DNA of 64,000 nt from JANNUT01 sp046331425 (GCA_046331425.1 JAXLQU010000004.1:62001-126000); one strand, 5' to 3'. Positions 33,398-42,453 are shown, counted from the stretch's first letter. A program made the numbers and translations. The notes: generated from the letters alone by a model not told the origin.

Positions 33398-34489
33398 TCA
33401 GCCTACCGGAACGCCGATCCTGGACGAAAGCCAGCGGGCCAGTTGATGCACGCTGAGCGGATCGTTGAGCGTGCGATGGACCACGCGGCGGCGGGTTCCA
33501 TCGGTGGCTTGCAGTGTGACGCTCTCATCGCCGTCACCGTCGATGGCGCTGCGAAGCTCCAGCCGCGCAGGCTGAAACGGGATACACAACGATTTGCGCC
33601 CCAACTGCGAGCGGTATTCGAGCGCACCGGAGCGCAGCACCCAACCGACCTGGCCATAGGCCAACCACAGCCAACCGTATACCGACAAGCCACTCATCAG
33701 ACCGAGCACCGCTGAGCCGACCACCGAACCGCGCGGACTGCTTGTCAGCGTTTCGCTCAGTACGAGTGAGAACGCCACGACGAGCAACGACGCGATGACC
33801 GCCATCGCGTAAGCCTGCTTGCGACGGATCGCACGATCGGGGACCAGCATCTCCTCGCCCTTGTCGGAGACGATAAGTTCCCAACCGGCAGGGAGCGTCG
33901 CGGGGAGTTCCAAGCCTGGCTCATCGGCCGTCGCGCCGCCGAGTGAGAGCTGCGCGCGCAGGTGCTCTGCAAGCGCGCGTCGCTGCTCGGCGCTGCCCAG
34001 TTCGACCAAGTTGGTGGTGGTGTTACCGACGCGGGCTTGCAGCGCTCCGCCTTGCCGCGCTTGCGTCACGCTCGAAATTTGATCGCGCGCGAGGCGTCGT
34101 GTTCGCTTGAACGGTCCAATCCACCGGCGAACGACGATCGCGCCGGGGGCCAAGACCAACACCTCGCGCGCCCACAGGCAGGTCATCCACTGACGCAACG
34201 CCAACACGCCGCCCAGCGTCCAGAACGACAACCACACGATCAAGAACAAGACTATGAGCAAGACCAAGGTCGAGCTCTCAGCGTGCTGCACGTTCCAGCC
34301 GGGCGGTCCAAGTTGGACATCGAACAACGAGGCAATCACCGCGACCAAAGCGGTGAGCGCAAACAGCTCACCCACCACCCAACCGCAGAGCCAGACCGAA
34401 AGAAACGCGGCCACGAAGAACCGGCCTGGGCCGGTTGGGCGCAGGCTGAAGGCGGGACCTTCAGGATCGTGAACAGGGTTGAGGAGCAT
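33398..34489 (-). CDS. Hypothetical membrane protein with two pairs of helices
   Basis: A 363-residue protein. Two membrane segments near the N-terminus (FLSVWLCGWVVGELFALTAL and LVLLIVLFLIVWLSFWTLGG) are followed by a soluble PH-like beta region (LVLAPGAIVVRRWIGPFKRT). Two further segments (AYAMAVIASLLVVAFSLVL and VLGLMSGLSVYGWLWLAY) precede a second beta region. The repeated helix-pair plus beta layout suggests an internal duplication. I recognise no family. Confidence 0.55.
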   Translation of the reverse strand: MLLNPVHDPEGPAFSLRPTGPGRFFVAAFLSVWLCGWVVGELFALTALVAVIASLFDVQLGPPGWNVQHAESSTLVLLIVLFLIVWLSFWTLGGVLALRQWMTCLWAREVLVLAPGAIVVRRWIGPFKRTRRLARDQISSVTQARQGGALQARVGNTTTNLVELGSAEQRRALAEHLRAQLSLGGATADEPGLELPATLPAGWELIVSDKGEEMLVPDRAIRRKQAYAMAVIASLLVVAFSLVLSETLTSSPRGSVVGSAVLGLMSGLSVYGWLWLAYGQVGWVLRSGALEYRSQLGRKSLCIPFQPARLELRSAIDGDGDESVTLQATDGTRRRVVHRTLNDPLSVHQLARWLSSRIGVPVG

Positions 34490-34528
34490 CGCCGAGGGAA
34501 TGTGGTGCCTTGGGTAGGCTCGCGCCGC

Positions 34529-35545
34529 TCAGCGGAAATTGCTGGCCAAAACTCGCTGGATCACCGTACCGAGCCGCTCACTCACACCCTCTTCGAGAAT
34601 CGCGATCCAGTGATCGAGTTCGGGGTCGCGACCGTGCAGCGACGAGAGGGCCGTGACCAGGGTGTGATCGACATTCAGCGGTGGAGTGTTGCGCAAGATC
34701 TCGTCGCAACGCTCCAGCACCGTGCGATCGTGGACCACCAGCTCGTGCCGGTGGTTGATCATCATCAACAGCTCGGCGACATGTTGCAGATTGCTCCAGT
34801 GTCCAAGAGCGTCCTGTTCGTCGCGCGACTCTTGCGCGAACCACTCCTCCACCTGCCGCTGTGCGCGTCGCAACTGGAGTCGATCACCAACGCGCAACCT
34901 CTTGCCCAGAGGGGGCGTCACGAGTGTCTGAATCGTTTCAATCGCACGCTGCAATCGCTGGGTCACGTCGAGCGAGTCATCGTGCTCGAGGGCGCGTAGC
35001 CCCGCGCGAAATCGAGCGTACGCGCGCCGTGCGGTGATTCCGGTGGGCACGCCCGTCGATACACGTTCCGCCAGGGGCCAACCTTCGGTTGCCGAGACAA
35101 CGTCGTCGACACCCATGATTGCGGCAATCACGGCGCCCCGCAGTCGGTTGCAATGGGAGAGCGTTTCGAGCGCATCGTCGACTTCCAACAGCGCTCCGGT
35201 GTTGGCCGAAACTTGCACGCGCGCGACCACGCAGACGTCGACCGCGTCGTCAGAGCCTCGATCGCGGTAGTAGTCGAGCAGGCGGCCGATCAGTTGTGTC
35301 GACAATCGCGCGCCACGTTCGATGAACGGCACGAGTCGTCGTCGCAGATCTTCGTTGCTGCGCTCCTCGAATTCGAACAACTCGAGCCGCTGCAGCGAAC
35401 GCAGCACGTTGCGCAGGCTATCGAGCAGCAGTCGCGGTTCTTCGATCCGCTCCGGCGGGGAATACTCGCTGAGCGTCGCTACGTGACCGCCGGTCTCGTC
35501 CTCTTCGAGAGCTGCCTGCAATGTCTGCTCCACCAGATCGTTCAT
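34529..35545 (-). CDS. Hypothetical helical protein
   Basis: A 338-residue, mostly helical and highly charged protein (many Leu, Arg, Glu), starting MNDLVEQTLQAALEEDETGG at 35545. There is no signal peptide, membrane segment or motif I recognise. Helical repeats such as LLLDSLRNVLRSLQRLELFE and LQRAIETIQTLVTPPLG suggest a scaffold-like fold. It is 39 bases from the membrane protein downstream and likely co-transcribed with it. Confidence 0.5.
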   Translation of the reverse strand: MNDLVEQTLQAALEEDETGGHVATLSEYSPPERIEEPRLLLDSLRNVLRSLQRLELFEFEERSNEDLRRRLVPFIERGARLSTQLIGRLLDYYRDRGSDDAVDVCVVARVQVSANTGALLEVDDALETLSHCNRLRGAVIAAIMGVDDVVSATEGWPLAERVSTGVPTGITARRAYARFRAGLRALEHDDSLDVTQRLQRAIETIQTLVTPPLGKRLRVGDRLQLRRAQRQVEEWFAQESRDEQDALGHWSNLQHVAELLMMINHRHELVVHDRTVLERCDEILRNTPPLNVDHTLVTALSSLHGRDPELDHWIAILEEGVSERLGTVIQRVLASNFR

Positions 35546-35686
35546 ATTCGAACCACCCCGTCGACAAACCTTTGTTCCAAAACGGAAACGGGCAAGTGGG
35601 ATTGTGGTGGCCGCTTGCCCCGGCTTGTACGAGGTGGGGACGAGAGCCGCGCGACCGGAGGCGGGTCGGGGCAAGGGATGGGAAGC

Positions 35687-35712
35687 GGAAATAGGTAGAC
35701 CGTCCCCGAATT
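35687..35712 (+). repeat. Dispersed intergenic repeat, copy 5
   Basis: GGAAATAGGTAGACCGTCCC continues into CGAATT. This is the fullest match to the inferred consensus. Its last two bases form part of the TAA stop of the lipoprotein gene on the minus strand. Confidence 0.78.
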
Positions 35713-36997
35713 AGACGAAGGGGGCGGTGCGGGACAGGATCTGCTGGGCGCGGCGGGCGGCGGGGGAATCGGGGGGCACACGGCTGGCGACGAACTGGCA
35801 GACGGTGGCTGCTTCCCCGGCGAGCCCAATCGGTTCGATGTGGCGCTCGACCAGCATCAATAGACCGCGGGCGACCTCCTCGTCGTCGGGAAACTCGGCC
35901 AGCAGCGACTCGTAGAGCGGCTGCGCGGCTTGCCAGTCAGCGACGTCGAGCATCGCGCGAGCCAGGACGTGACGCTCCGAGGCGCTCAACTCCAGCGAGG
36001 CAGCGGCGCGAGGGCCGAGCGCCTTCCAGATTTCTACCGCCATCGCATAGCAACCGCGTTGGAAGAACAGGGGCATTGCCTCGCATGCGATCGCCAGGCA
36101 TTCAGCCTGCTGACCGCCAGCGGCGTAAGCGAGAGCGAGCGCATGCAGCACATGCTGATTCGGCGCGTGCGCCTCACGCAGCGATTCGAGCGCAGCCAAT
36201 CCGCGATCCGGATGCACGGCCAACAGTCCGCGCAACGCTTCGACACGCGGTCCGGCGTCGAGTAACGGTGGCTTGCTGACGGCGCGTTGCGTGGGCGGGG
36301 CGACGAAGGTGCGGGCTCGAACGCCGGCGTCGTCGCGCCGGTGGGCGCGCATCGTGGCGAGGCGGCGAAAGATCAGCGCGCCCAAGACCAGCAAAGCGGC
36401 GCCTACGCTCAAACGCAGCGCGTCCTGATCGCTCTCGATCTGCACGGTGAAATGTGCGAGTGCCGACTTGAGCGCGGCCTCGGTGCGGTACTCGGCACCG
36501 CGACCCGCGATGTCGATGCCAAAGGTGCTCAGATCGTCCCACGCGACGAGCGCATGAATTTCGCGTCGATCGATGCGGTCTCCGATCCGGCGTGTCTCGA
36601 TGTAGGCCCAACCTGGCTTGCCACCCACGTCGAGCGGTTGGATCGCCGAAAATTCCGTGCAGTAGTCGGTGTGGCAACCGCCAAACCGCGCCGCGTAGGC
36701 ATCGCGCGTCGTTTGCAGGAAGTCGCTGTCGTATCCGCTCTCGAATCGGCTGATGGTGATCCAACAGTCAGGCTCGCTCTTGTCCCAGCCGCGCACGAAG
36801 CAGCGTTGTTCGATGGGTGTTCGATCTTTCAACGGCGAGCGTGTTACCGCGCAGTGCGGATCGAACGCGAATTGATCGACCATTCCCTCGATTTGTGGAC
36901 CAGAAAGACGCGGCGCGCTGCACCCCGTCACCAGCACCGCCCACGCGAGGCTCGTTACGGCGAGTGCACCGATCTGTATTGAGGTGAGTCCTCGCAC
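35711..36997 (-). CDS. Lipoprotein with membrane helix and TPR-like C-terminus
   Basis: A 428-residue protein. The N-terminus LAWAVLVTGCSAPRL is a lipoprotein signal (lipobox VTGC). Residues 40-170 are a Cys-containing extracytoplasmic domain. A hydrophobic segment near residue 195 (LRLSVGAALLVLGALIF) is followed by TPR-like helical hairpins (LLAVHPDRGLAALESLREAH, WQAAQPLYESLLAEFPDDEE). A lipid anchor plus an internal membrane segment is an odd topology. The function is unknown. The stop lies at the edge of a dispersed repeat. Confidence 0.55.
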   Translation of the reverse strand: MRGLTSIQIGALAVTSLAWAVLVTGCSAPRLSGPQIEGMVDQFAFDPHCAVTRSPLKDRTPIEQRCFVRGWDKSEPDCWITISRFESGYDSDFLQTTRDAYAARFGGCHTDYCTEFSAIQPLDVGGKPGWAYIETRRIGDRIDRREIHALVAWDDLSTFGIDIAGRGAEYRTEAALKSALAHFTVQIESDQDALRLSVGAALLVLGALIFRRLATMRAHRRDDAGVRARTFVAPPTQRAVSKPPLLDAGPRVEALRGLLAVHPDRGLAALESLREAHAPNQHVLHALALAYAAGGQQAECLAIACEAMPLFFQRGCYAMAVEIWKALGPRAAASLELSASERHVLARAMLDVADWQAAQPLYESLLAEFPDDEEVARGLLMLVERHIEPIGLAGEAATVCQFVASRVPPDSPAARRAQQILSRTAPFV

Positions 36998-37030
36998 ACG
37001 CCGAACCTATGCGCCCGGGCGGCCCCGGGC

Positions 37031-37055
37031 AATTAGGTAAACCGTCCCCGAATTT
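37031..37055 (+). repeat. Dispersed intergenic repeat, copy 6, upstream of thiO
   Basis: AATTAGGTAAACCGTCCCCG continues into AATTT. It fills the short gap between the divergent lipoprotein and thiamin genes, where the thi promoter would be expected. Confidence 0.75.
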
Positions 37056-37101
37056 AGCGGGTACCATGGCGGTGGGCTGGAGCGGCCAAGAGGCTTGTGC
37101 A

Positions 37102-38241
37102 ATGCGGCTTCCCGAGAAAATCGACGCGGTTATGGTGGGGGCCGGGGTGATCGGCCTGGCGCTGGGGAGCGAACTGGCCCGGCGCGGGATGAAGGTCGCC
37201 ATCCTCGACAAGGAAGGGGTGGGGGCCGGGGCCTCGCCGGTTGCGGGGGGGATGTTGGCGCCGGTTTCGGAGGCGAGTGTCGAGCATCCGCAACTGCTCG
37301 ATTTCGCGATTCACAACCTACAGCTCTACGGCGATTGGATCGCGCGATTGCAGCGCGAAACCGGGAGGCGTGTCGACTTCCGCACCGACGGCACCGTGTT
37401 CGTGGCGTTGACTCGTGACGATGAGCAGGACCTGGAGCACCTGCACTCGCTGCACGAAAAACGCGCGCTGCGATCTCGGTTCATCACTGCCGAGAAGTTG
37501 CTCGAACTGGAGCCGTATCTTTCACCGCGCTCTTTGTGCGGTTTGTTGGTCGAGACCGATTTGCACGTCGATCCGCGCTACCTGGTGCAAGCACTCGCGC
37601 AGCAGTTCGAGCAACTTGGCGGTGTGATGCTGGCGCCGTATCGCGTGACGAAGGTGACGATCGAGAGCGGCCGTGTCACCGGAGTCAGTGGGATCGATTC
37701 ACAAGGAACCTCGTTCGATCTCGCCTCGGCCTGTGTCGTGTTGGCGGCCGGTGCGTGGGCCTCGGTGGAGATCGAGTCGCCGTTGTCGGAGGCCGGGGTG
37801 CGGGCGGTGCGCGGTCAGACGGTGTTGCTGCGCGGGCCCGAGCTGCTGCGACGCTGCATTCGACATCCCGAGGTCTATCTCGTTCCGCGCGATGGCGGCG
37901 AGGTCACCGTGGGTGCGACGCTGGAGGAGGTCGGCCTCGACCCGATCGCGACCGCAGGTGGCGCCTACCACTTGCTGCGGTGGGCACTGCAACTGGTGCC
38001 GGGACTCGATGAACATCAGGTTGTGTCGCTGCCGGTTGGGTTGCGCCCCGCGGTCACCGATCACATGCCGCTGATCGGGCCGGCCGGAGCCGAAGGATTT
38101 TGGGCGGCGCTGGCGCACTATCGCAGCGGAATCTTGTTAGCCCCCGGGACCGCACAACATCTGGCCGAGTGGATCGTCAACGGAAACGCGCCCACACTTC
38201 TAAGCCCGTTCGATCCGTTGCGGGGTTTGAGGACGACATGA
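37102..38241 (+). CDS. thiO: Glycine oxidase ThiO
   Basis: A 379-residue FAD-dependent amine oxidase. The dinucleotide-binding loop DAVMVGAGVIGLALGSELAR is at the N-terminus and the C-terminal part has GLRPAVTDHMPLIGPAG and YRSGILLAPGTAQHLAEW, typical of ThiO. It oxidises glycine to the imine used by ThiG for the thiazole. The ATG at 37102 follows AGAGGCTTGTGCA. The stop overlaps the thiS start (ATGA at 38238-38241). Confidence 0.9.
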   Translation: MRLPEKIDAVMVGAGVIGLALGSELARRGMKVAILDKEGVGAGASPVAGGMLAPVSEASVEHPQLLDFAIHNLQLYGDWIARLQRETGRRVDFRTDGTVFVALTRDDEQDLEHLHSLHEKRALRSRFITAEKLLELEPYLSPRSLCGLLVETDLHVDPRYLVQALAQQFEQLGGVMLAPYRVTKVTIESGRVTGVSGIDSQGTSFDLASACVVLAAGAWASVEIESPLSEAGVRAVRGQTVLLRGPELLRRCIRHPEVYLVPRDGGEVTVGATLEEVGLDPIATAGGAYHLLRWALQLVPGLDEHQVVSLPVGLRPAVTDHMPLIGPAGAEGFWAALAHYRSGILLAPGTAQHLAEWIVNGNAPTLLSPFDPLRGLRTT

Positions 38242-38447
38242 ACAAACGATTGCTCGTCAACGGCCAGGACAAAACGATCCAGGCGGTGACGATTCGCGAA
38301 TTGCTGGCCGAGTTGGGACTCGGTACCGATCCACGCGGTGTCGCGGTTGCGATCGACGGTCAGGTCGTCCCGCGAAGTCAGTGGGACGCGACCGACCCGC
38401 AGGGTGGAGCCGCGATCGATATCGTCGGCGCGGTTCAAGGTGGCTGA
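38238..38447 (+). CDS. thiS: Sulfur carrier protein ThiS
   Basis: A 69-residue beta-grasp protein ending in AVQGG, the Gly-Gly tail that is adenylated and thiocarboxylated. The body VTIRELLAELGLGTDPRGVA, VAIDGQVVPRSQW is standard ThiS. It overlaps thiO by 4 bases and lies one base before thiG. The intact GG tail contrasts with the CDG tail of the cassette Ubl at 12.7 kb. Confidence 0.93.
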   Translation: MNKRLLVNGQDKTIQAVTIRELLAELGLGTDPRGVAVAIDGQVVPRSQWDATDPQGGAAIDIVGAVQGG

Positions 38448-38448
38448 G

Positions 38449-39246
38449 ATGCAGCCCAAGGATGCGCCGCTGATGATTGCCGGCACTCGCTTGGAATCGC
38501 GCGTGCTGTTGGGAACCTCGCGATACCCCAGCCGGCAAGTGCTGCTCGATTGCCTCGAAGCCTCGGGATCGCAAATGGTGACGGTGGCGTTGCGCCGCGT
38601 GCGGGTCGGCCAAGAGGCCGAGGACCTGTACGTGCAGCTTGGCGCGCGTGGCCTGCATATCCTGCCCAACACCGCCGGTTGCTACACCGCACAAGATGCA
38701 GTGCTCACCGCCGAGCTAGCGCGCGAAGCGCTGGGCACCGACATGATCAAGCTCGAGGTGATCGCGGACGAGGACACCTTGTTGCCCGATGTCGGCGGGC
38801 TGCTGGCCGCGGCGCGCTTGCTCGTCAAGCAAGGATTCAAGGTGCTGCCTTACACCAACGACGATCCGGTCACCGCGCGCCGCTTGGAAGACTTGGGGTG
38901 CGTGGCGGTGATGCCGCTGGGCGCGCCGATCGGGTCGGGCCTTGGGATTCGCAATCCGCACAACATCGAGCTGATCAAAGCGCGCGCAGGAATCCCGGTC
39001 ATCGTCGACGCCGGTGTCGGCACGGCATCCGATGTGTCGATCGCCTTCGAGTTGGGCTGCGATGCCGTGTTGCTCAACACCGCGGTGGCCAGAGCGCACG
39101 ATCCGGTGCGGATGGCGAGTGCCATCAAGCACGCCGCACTGGCCGGTCGCGATGCCTACCTGGCAGGTCGCATTCCACGCAAGTTCTACGCCGAGGCCTC
39201 CAGTCCGATGGAAGGTCGTGTTTCGGCGCCGCGCGATGAACCGTGA
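38449..39246 (+). CDS. thiG: Thiazole synthase ThiG
   Basis: A 265-residue TIM barrel. It has LLGTSRYPSRQVLLDCLEAS, NTAGCYTAQDAVLTAELARE, IKLEVIADEDTLLPD, VLPYTNDDPVTARRLEDLG, AVMPLGAPIGSGLGIRNP and VIVDAGVGTASDVSIAFELG, including the Schiff-base lysine in MIKLEVIAD. It builds the thiazole phosphate from deoxyxylulose phosphate, ThiS-COSH and dehydroglycine. It overlaps thiE by 11 bases. Confidence 0.95.
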   Translation: MQPKDAPLMIAGTRLESRVLLGTSRYPSRQVLLDCLEASGSQMVTVALRRVRVGQEAEDLYVQLGARGLHILPNTAGCYTAQDAVLTAELAREALGTDMIKLEVIADEDTLLPDVGGLLAAARLLVKQGFKVLPYTNDDPVTARRLEDLGCVAVMPLGAPIGSGLGIRNPHNIELIKARAGIPVIVDAGVGTASDVSIAFELGCDAVLLNTAVARAHDPVRMASAIKHAALAGRDAYLAGRIPRKFYAEASSPMEGRVSAPRDEP

Positions 39247-39892
39247 CGCGAGGCCAGATGGCGGCGTGACCGGGTCGCCCGCAGACGCAGCGGTCGGCTT
39301 TCAGTTGATGCTGGTAACCGACCGGCACGCGACACTCGGACGAGACCTTGTGGACGTGGTTGCGGCGGCGTGTCGCGGTGGTGTCGATGCAGTGCAACTG
39401 CGAGACAAGGACTTGAGTCGATCGGCACGGGCAGCGTTACTCGAACGATTGCGCCTGCACCTTCCCGCCGGTGTACGACTGATCGTCAACACAGACCTCG
39501 AGTTGGCGAAAGCGACGCGTTGCGGTCTGCATCTCCCGGCCGGTGTGGCGTGGCCCGCGGGTGAACGTCCGCATCCCACAGGCTGCTCCGTACATGGGGA
39601 GCAGGAAACCAAGAACGCACTCGATGAGCAACCCGACTACATCCTGTTTGGACACGTGTACGACACACCGTCTCACCCCCACGAGCCGGGCCGCGGTGTG
39701 GCGGCACTGCGCGCCGTGGTGGTGTTGGCGGGTGCCGTTCCGGTGATCGCGATCGGCGGGATCGAGTCGCATCGAGTCGCTGAGTTGCGGTCGACAGGAG
39801 TGGCGGGAGTCGCGGTGCGGCGCACGCTTCTCGAAGCGTCCGATCCTGAGCGCGCGGCGCGCGCATTGCGCGCGGCGTGGGATGGCCGCTGA
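39236..39892 (+). CDS. thiE: Thiamine phosphate synthase ThiE
   Basis: A 218-residue TIM barrel. Motifs are MLVTDRHATLGRDLVD, DAVQLRDKDLSRSARAALLE, LPAGVRLIVNTDLELAK, TGCSVHGEQE, DYILFGHVYDTPSHPHEPG and VPVIAIGGIESHRVAELRS. It joins the pyrimidine diphosphate to the thiazole phosphate. The usual PTxTK-type loop is TPSHP here, a slightly divergent form, so a TenI-like regulatory paralogue is possible. It starts inside thiG, the last of four coupled thi genes. thiC and thiD are not in the window. Confidence 0.85.
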   Translation: MNRDARPDGGVTGSPADAAVGFQLMLVTDRHATLGRDLVDVVAAACRGGVDAVQLRDKDLSRSARAALLERLRLHLPAGVRLIVNTDLELAKATRCGLHLPAGVAWPAGERPHPTGCSVHGEQETKNALDEQPDYILFGHVYDTPSHPHEPGRGVAALRAVVVLAGAVPVIAIGGIESHRVAELRSTGVAGVAVRRTLLEASDPERAARALRAAWDGR

Positions 39893-39963
39893 ACTGGAAG
39901 TCCTGGGCAGTTTGACAAAACGCTTCGCGGGCCGTGTCATGCCATGCGCATAGGGGTGACCCA

Positions 39964-41034
39964 ATGTCGATCGACGGTAGGACCGTTCAAGAAACGTTCG
40001 AGTTGATGCGCGAGAAACTCTCCGGGGTGGTCCCCGAGTTCGAGTTGCGTCAGAAGGCCGAGTTGGTCTTCCAGATCAACGCGCTCAAGAAGCAGCGCGG
40101 CGCTGTGATCCTGGGCCACAACTACATGGAGCCGGCGTTGTTTCACACGGTGCCGGACATCGTCGGAGATTCGCTGGAGCTGTCGCGGCAAGCGGCCAGG
40201 ACCACGGGCGACCCGATCGTGTTTTGCGGTGTGCGCTTCATGGCCGAGACCGCGAAGATCCTCAACTCCGAACGAACCGTGTTGCTTCCAGCTCGGGTCG
40301 CGGGCTGCTCGTTGGCCGCCAGTATCAGCGGTGACGATGTGCGCGAACTCAAGCGCCGCTACCCCGGCGTGCCGGTGGTCAGCTACGTCAACTGCTACGC
40401 CGAGGTCAAAGCCGAGAGCGATGTCTGCTGCACTTCAGGGAACGCCGCGGCGGTCGTTGAATCGTTGGCCAAAGGGCCGGTGATCTTCTTGCCTGATGAA
40501 TACTTGGCCAAGAATGTTGCGCGGGAGACCGGCCGCGAGATCATCTTCCCCTCGACTCCACGCAGCGACCTGTCCAAGGATCCAGCGTTGCACTACGAGA
40601 TGATTGGATGGCATGGCAAGTGCGAGGTGCACGAGAAGTTCACGGTCGAAGACATCCTGGCGGTGCGCAAGCAATTCCCCGACGTGCTGGTCCTGGCCCA
40701 CCCCGAGTGCAGCCCCGACGTAACCGCCGCCGCCGACTTCTCGGGTGCCACATCGAAGATGGCCCAGTTCGTTCGCGAGAACCCCGCCAAGCGCTATTTG
40801 CTTCTGACCGAGTGCAGCATGGGCGACAACGTCGCGGCCGAGAACCCGGACAAGGAGATGCTGCGGCTTTGCAGTCATCGTTGCCCACACATGGCAGAGA
40901 TCACGCTGGAGGACACGCTCGCGGCGCTGATGCACAACCGCACCGTGATCGAGGTTCCCGAACCGATCCGATCGAAAGCGCGGTTGGCGCTGGATCGGAT
41001 GCTGCAATTCGGCGCGCCGGTCAGCACTCGATGA
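39964..41034 (+). CDS. nadA: Quinolinate synthase NadA
   Basis: A 356-residue quinolinate synthase A. It has ILGHNYMEPALFHTVPDIVG, VFCGVRFMAETAKILNSE, VVSYVNCYAEVKAESDVCCT, LVLAHPECSPDVTAAADFSG and LCSHRCPHMAEITLEDTL, containing the cysteines of the [4Fe-4S] cluster. It condenses iminoaspartate and dihydroxyacetone phosphate in NAD synthesis. The ATG at 39964 follows AGGGGTGACCCA. The stop overlaps the ygfZ start by 4 bases. Confidence 0.95.
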   Translation: MSIDGRTVQETFELMREKLSGVVPEFELRQKAELVFQINALKKQRGAVILGHNYMEPALFHTVPDIVGDSLELSRQAARTTGDPIVFCGVRFMAETAKILNSERTVLLPARVAGCSLAASISGDDVRELKRRYPGVPVVSYVNCYAEVKAESDVCCTSGNAAAVVESLAKGPVIFLPDEYLAKNVARETGREIIFPSTPRSDLSKDPALHYEMIGWHGKCEVHEKFTVEDILAVRKQFPDVLVLAHPECSPDVTAAADFSGATSKMAQFVRENPAKRYLLLTECSMGDNVAAENPDKEMLRLCSHRCPHMAEITLEDTLAALMHNRTVIEVPEPIRSKARLALDRMLQFGAPVSTR

Positions 41035-41939
41035 TGTCGTTGGGGCGTGTCGAACTTGGCGACGAGTACGCGGCCATCGCCGTCACTGGCGAGGACACGA
41101 TCAAGTTGCTTCAGAGCCTTGTGACCTGCGACATGCAGGCGCTCGATGCTGCGCGCAGCTTGATCGGATCGTTTCCCAACCCCAAAGGGCGCGTCATCAT
41201 CTTATTCCGTGCGATCGCCATCGATGACGGCTGCGCGCTGGTCGTGCCACGGACCATGGCCGAGCGCACGCGCTCGCATCTGCAGCTCTACAAGTTTCGC
41301 GCCAAGGTCGCGTTTCGCAGCCTCGATGACACACACACTCTTGTGGGCGTGATGGGTGCCGAAGCGCGCGGATGGATCGCGGCGCGCTTCGAGGTTGCTC
41401 CGGACGAGCCGGGAGGCAGTGTCGAGGCCAACGGGGTGCGCGTCATTCGCTTGCACGGTGCGGCGCCGCGGTTCTTGCTCTTTGGAGAGCGCGCCTTGAT
41501 CGATGCAGCGTTGCACGAGTTGCCGCCCGTCGAGGATGGCTGGGAAATGTGGAGTCGCGCCGAGATCGAGGCCGGAGTTCCGCAGATTGTGCCTGCGGTC
41601 AGCGAGGCGTTCTTGCCGCAGAACCTCAACCTCGAGGCGCTTGGCGGTTTGAGTTTCACCAAAGGGTGCTATCCCGGCCAAGAGGTGATCGCCCGTACGC
41701 AGCATCTCGGTACGGTGAAGCGCCGGTTGATGCGCGGTGTGAGCGAGTCCTCCGCGTTGCTGCCGGGCACAGCCTTGAAATCTGTGCACAACGGGGCCGA
41801 ACAGGACGCAGGGCGTGTGATCGCATCTGTCGGCGGGCGAGTGCTTGCCGTGGTGCCCCTGGAGATCTTCGAGTCGAAGGCGAGCTTTTACACCTACGAT
41901 ACACCGCCAGTAGCGGTGAAAAGTTGGGAGAGGCTGTAA
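41031..41939 (+). CDS. ygfZ: YgfZ/GcvT-like iron-sulfur maturation protein
   Basis: A 302-residue folate-binding GcvT-like protein with the YgfZ signature FTKGCYPGQEVIARTQHLG, whose Cys is functionally important. The N-terminus has AVTGEDTIKLLQSLVTCDMQ and FPNPKGRVIILFRAI. YgfZ supports repair or assembly of some Fe-S enzymes. Overlap with nadA, a sensitive Fe-S enzyme, suggests coordinated expression. MM at the start leaves two adjacent ATGs, and 41031 is used. Confidence 0.88.
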   Translation: MMSLGRVELGDEYAAIAVTGEDTIKLLQSLVTCDMQALDAARSLIGSFPNPKGRVIILFRAIAIDDGCALVVPRTMAERTRSHLQLYKFRAKVAFRSLDDTHTLVGVMGAEARGWIAARFEVAPDEPGGSVEANGVRVIRLHGAAPRFLLFGERALIDAALHELPPVEDGWEMWSRAEIEAGVPQIVPAVSEAFLPQNLNLEALGGLSFTKGCYPGQEVIARTQHLGTVKRRLMRGVSESSALLPGTALKSVHNGAEQDAGRVIASVGGRVLAVVPLEIFESKASFYTYDTPPVAVKSWERL

Positions 41940-42021
41940 CCTCTCGCGTTCCTGAGCATCCGATCACCGACTCACTGCGTATTTCCCAACGAGCTCCACA
42001 ACCCTCCGGAGGACGGACCCG

Positions 42022-42453
42022 ATGAGCGAGTACACACGTCGTGACTTCCACAAGTTGGCTGTAGCGGCACTCGGCGGTATGACGATGGCATCGACGCTGG
42101 GCGGCGCCCTGGCCAGCAGCCACGACAAGGAAAAGGCTGGCGCCAAGGAAATGCATGTCTGTCGCGGACTAAATACCTGTAAGGGGAATGGCGGTTGCGG
42201 AGAGTCCGCCGGCAAGAACGAGTGTGCCGGTATGGGCGGTTGCGCGACCGCAGCCAAGCACGGTTGCTCCGGGAAGAACAGTTGCAAGGGTGCTGGCGGC
42301 TGTGGTGAAGCACCCGGTGAAAACTCGTGCAAGGGGAAAGGTGGTTGTGAGGTGCCGCTCGGCGAGGAAGCCTGGGGCAAGGCACGTGCGCGTTTCGAGG
42401 AGCGCATGAAGAAGGCTGGCAAGAAGTTCGGTCCAGCTCCGAAGGCTGCCTAA
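42022..42453 (+). CDS. Bufferin-like RiPP precursor, Tat-exported, ten cysteines
   Basis: A 143-residue precursor. TRRDFHKLAVAALGG is a twin-arginine signal, cleaved near residues 30-33. The core has ten cysteines at residues 47, 53, 59, 68, 74, 82, 88, 94, 103 and 109. They form two copies of one unit (47-74 and 82-109) in which Cys are spaced C-x5-C-x5-C then C-x5-C, with KGxGGC repeats. A basic helical tail follows. A strong GGAGG lies 10 bases before the ATG. It is followed by an MNIO (DUF692) enzyme and a DUF2063 protein, the arrangement of bufferin metallophore operons, where cysteines are modified to bind copper. Copper binding is inferred. Confidence 0.85.
   Translation: MSEYTRRDFHKLAVAALGGMTMASTLGGALASSHDKEKAGAKEMHVCRGLNTCKGNGGCGESAGKNECAGMGGCATAAKHGCSGKNSCKGAGGCGEAPGENSCKGKGGCEVPLGEEAWGKARARFEERMKKAGKKFGPAPKAA

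Noticed and set aside
36998..37101. TPP riboswitch upstream of thiO
   Set aside because: The leader is only about 100 bases, largely repeat copy 6, and lacks the conserved thi-box strings.
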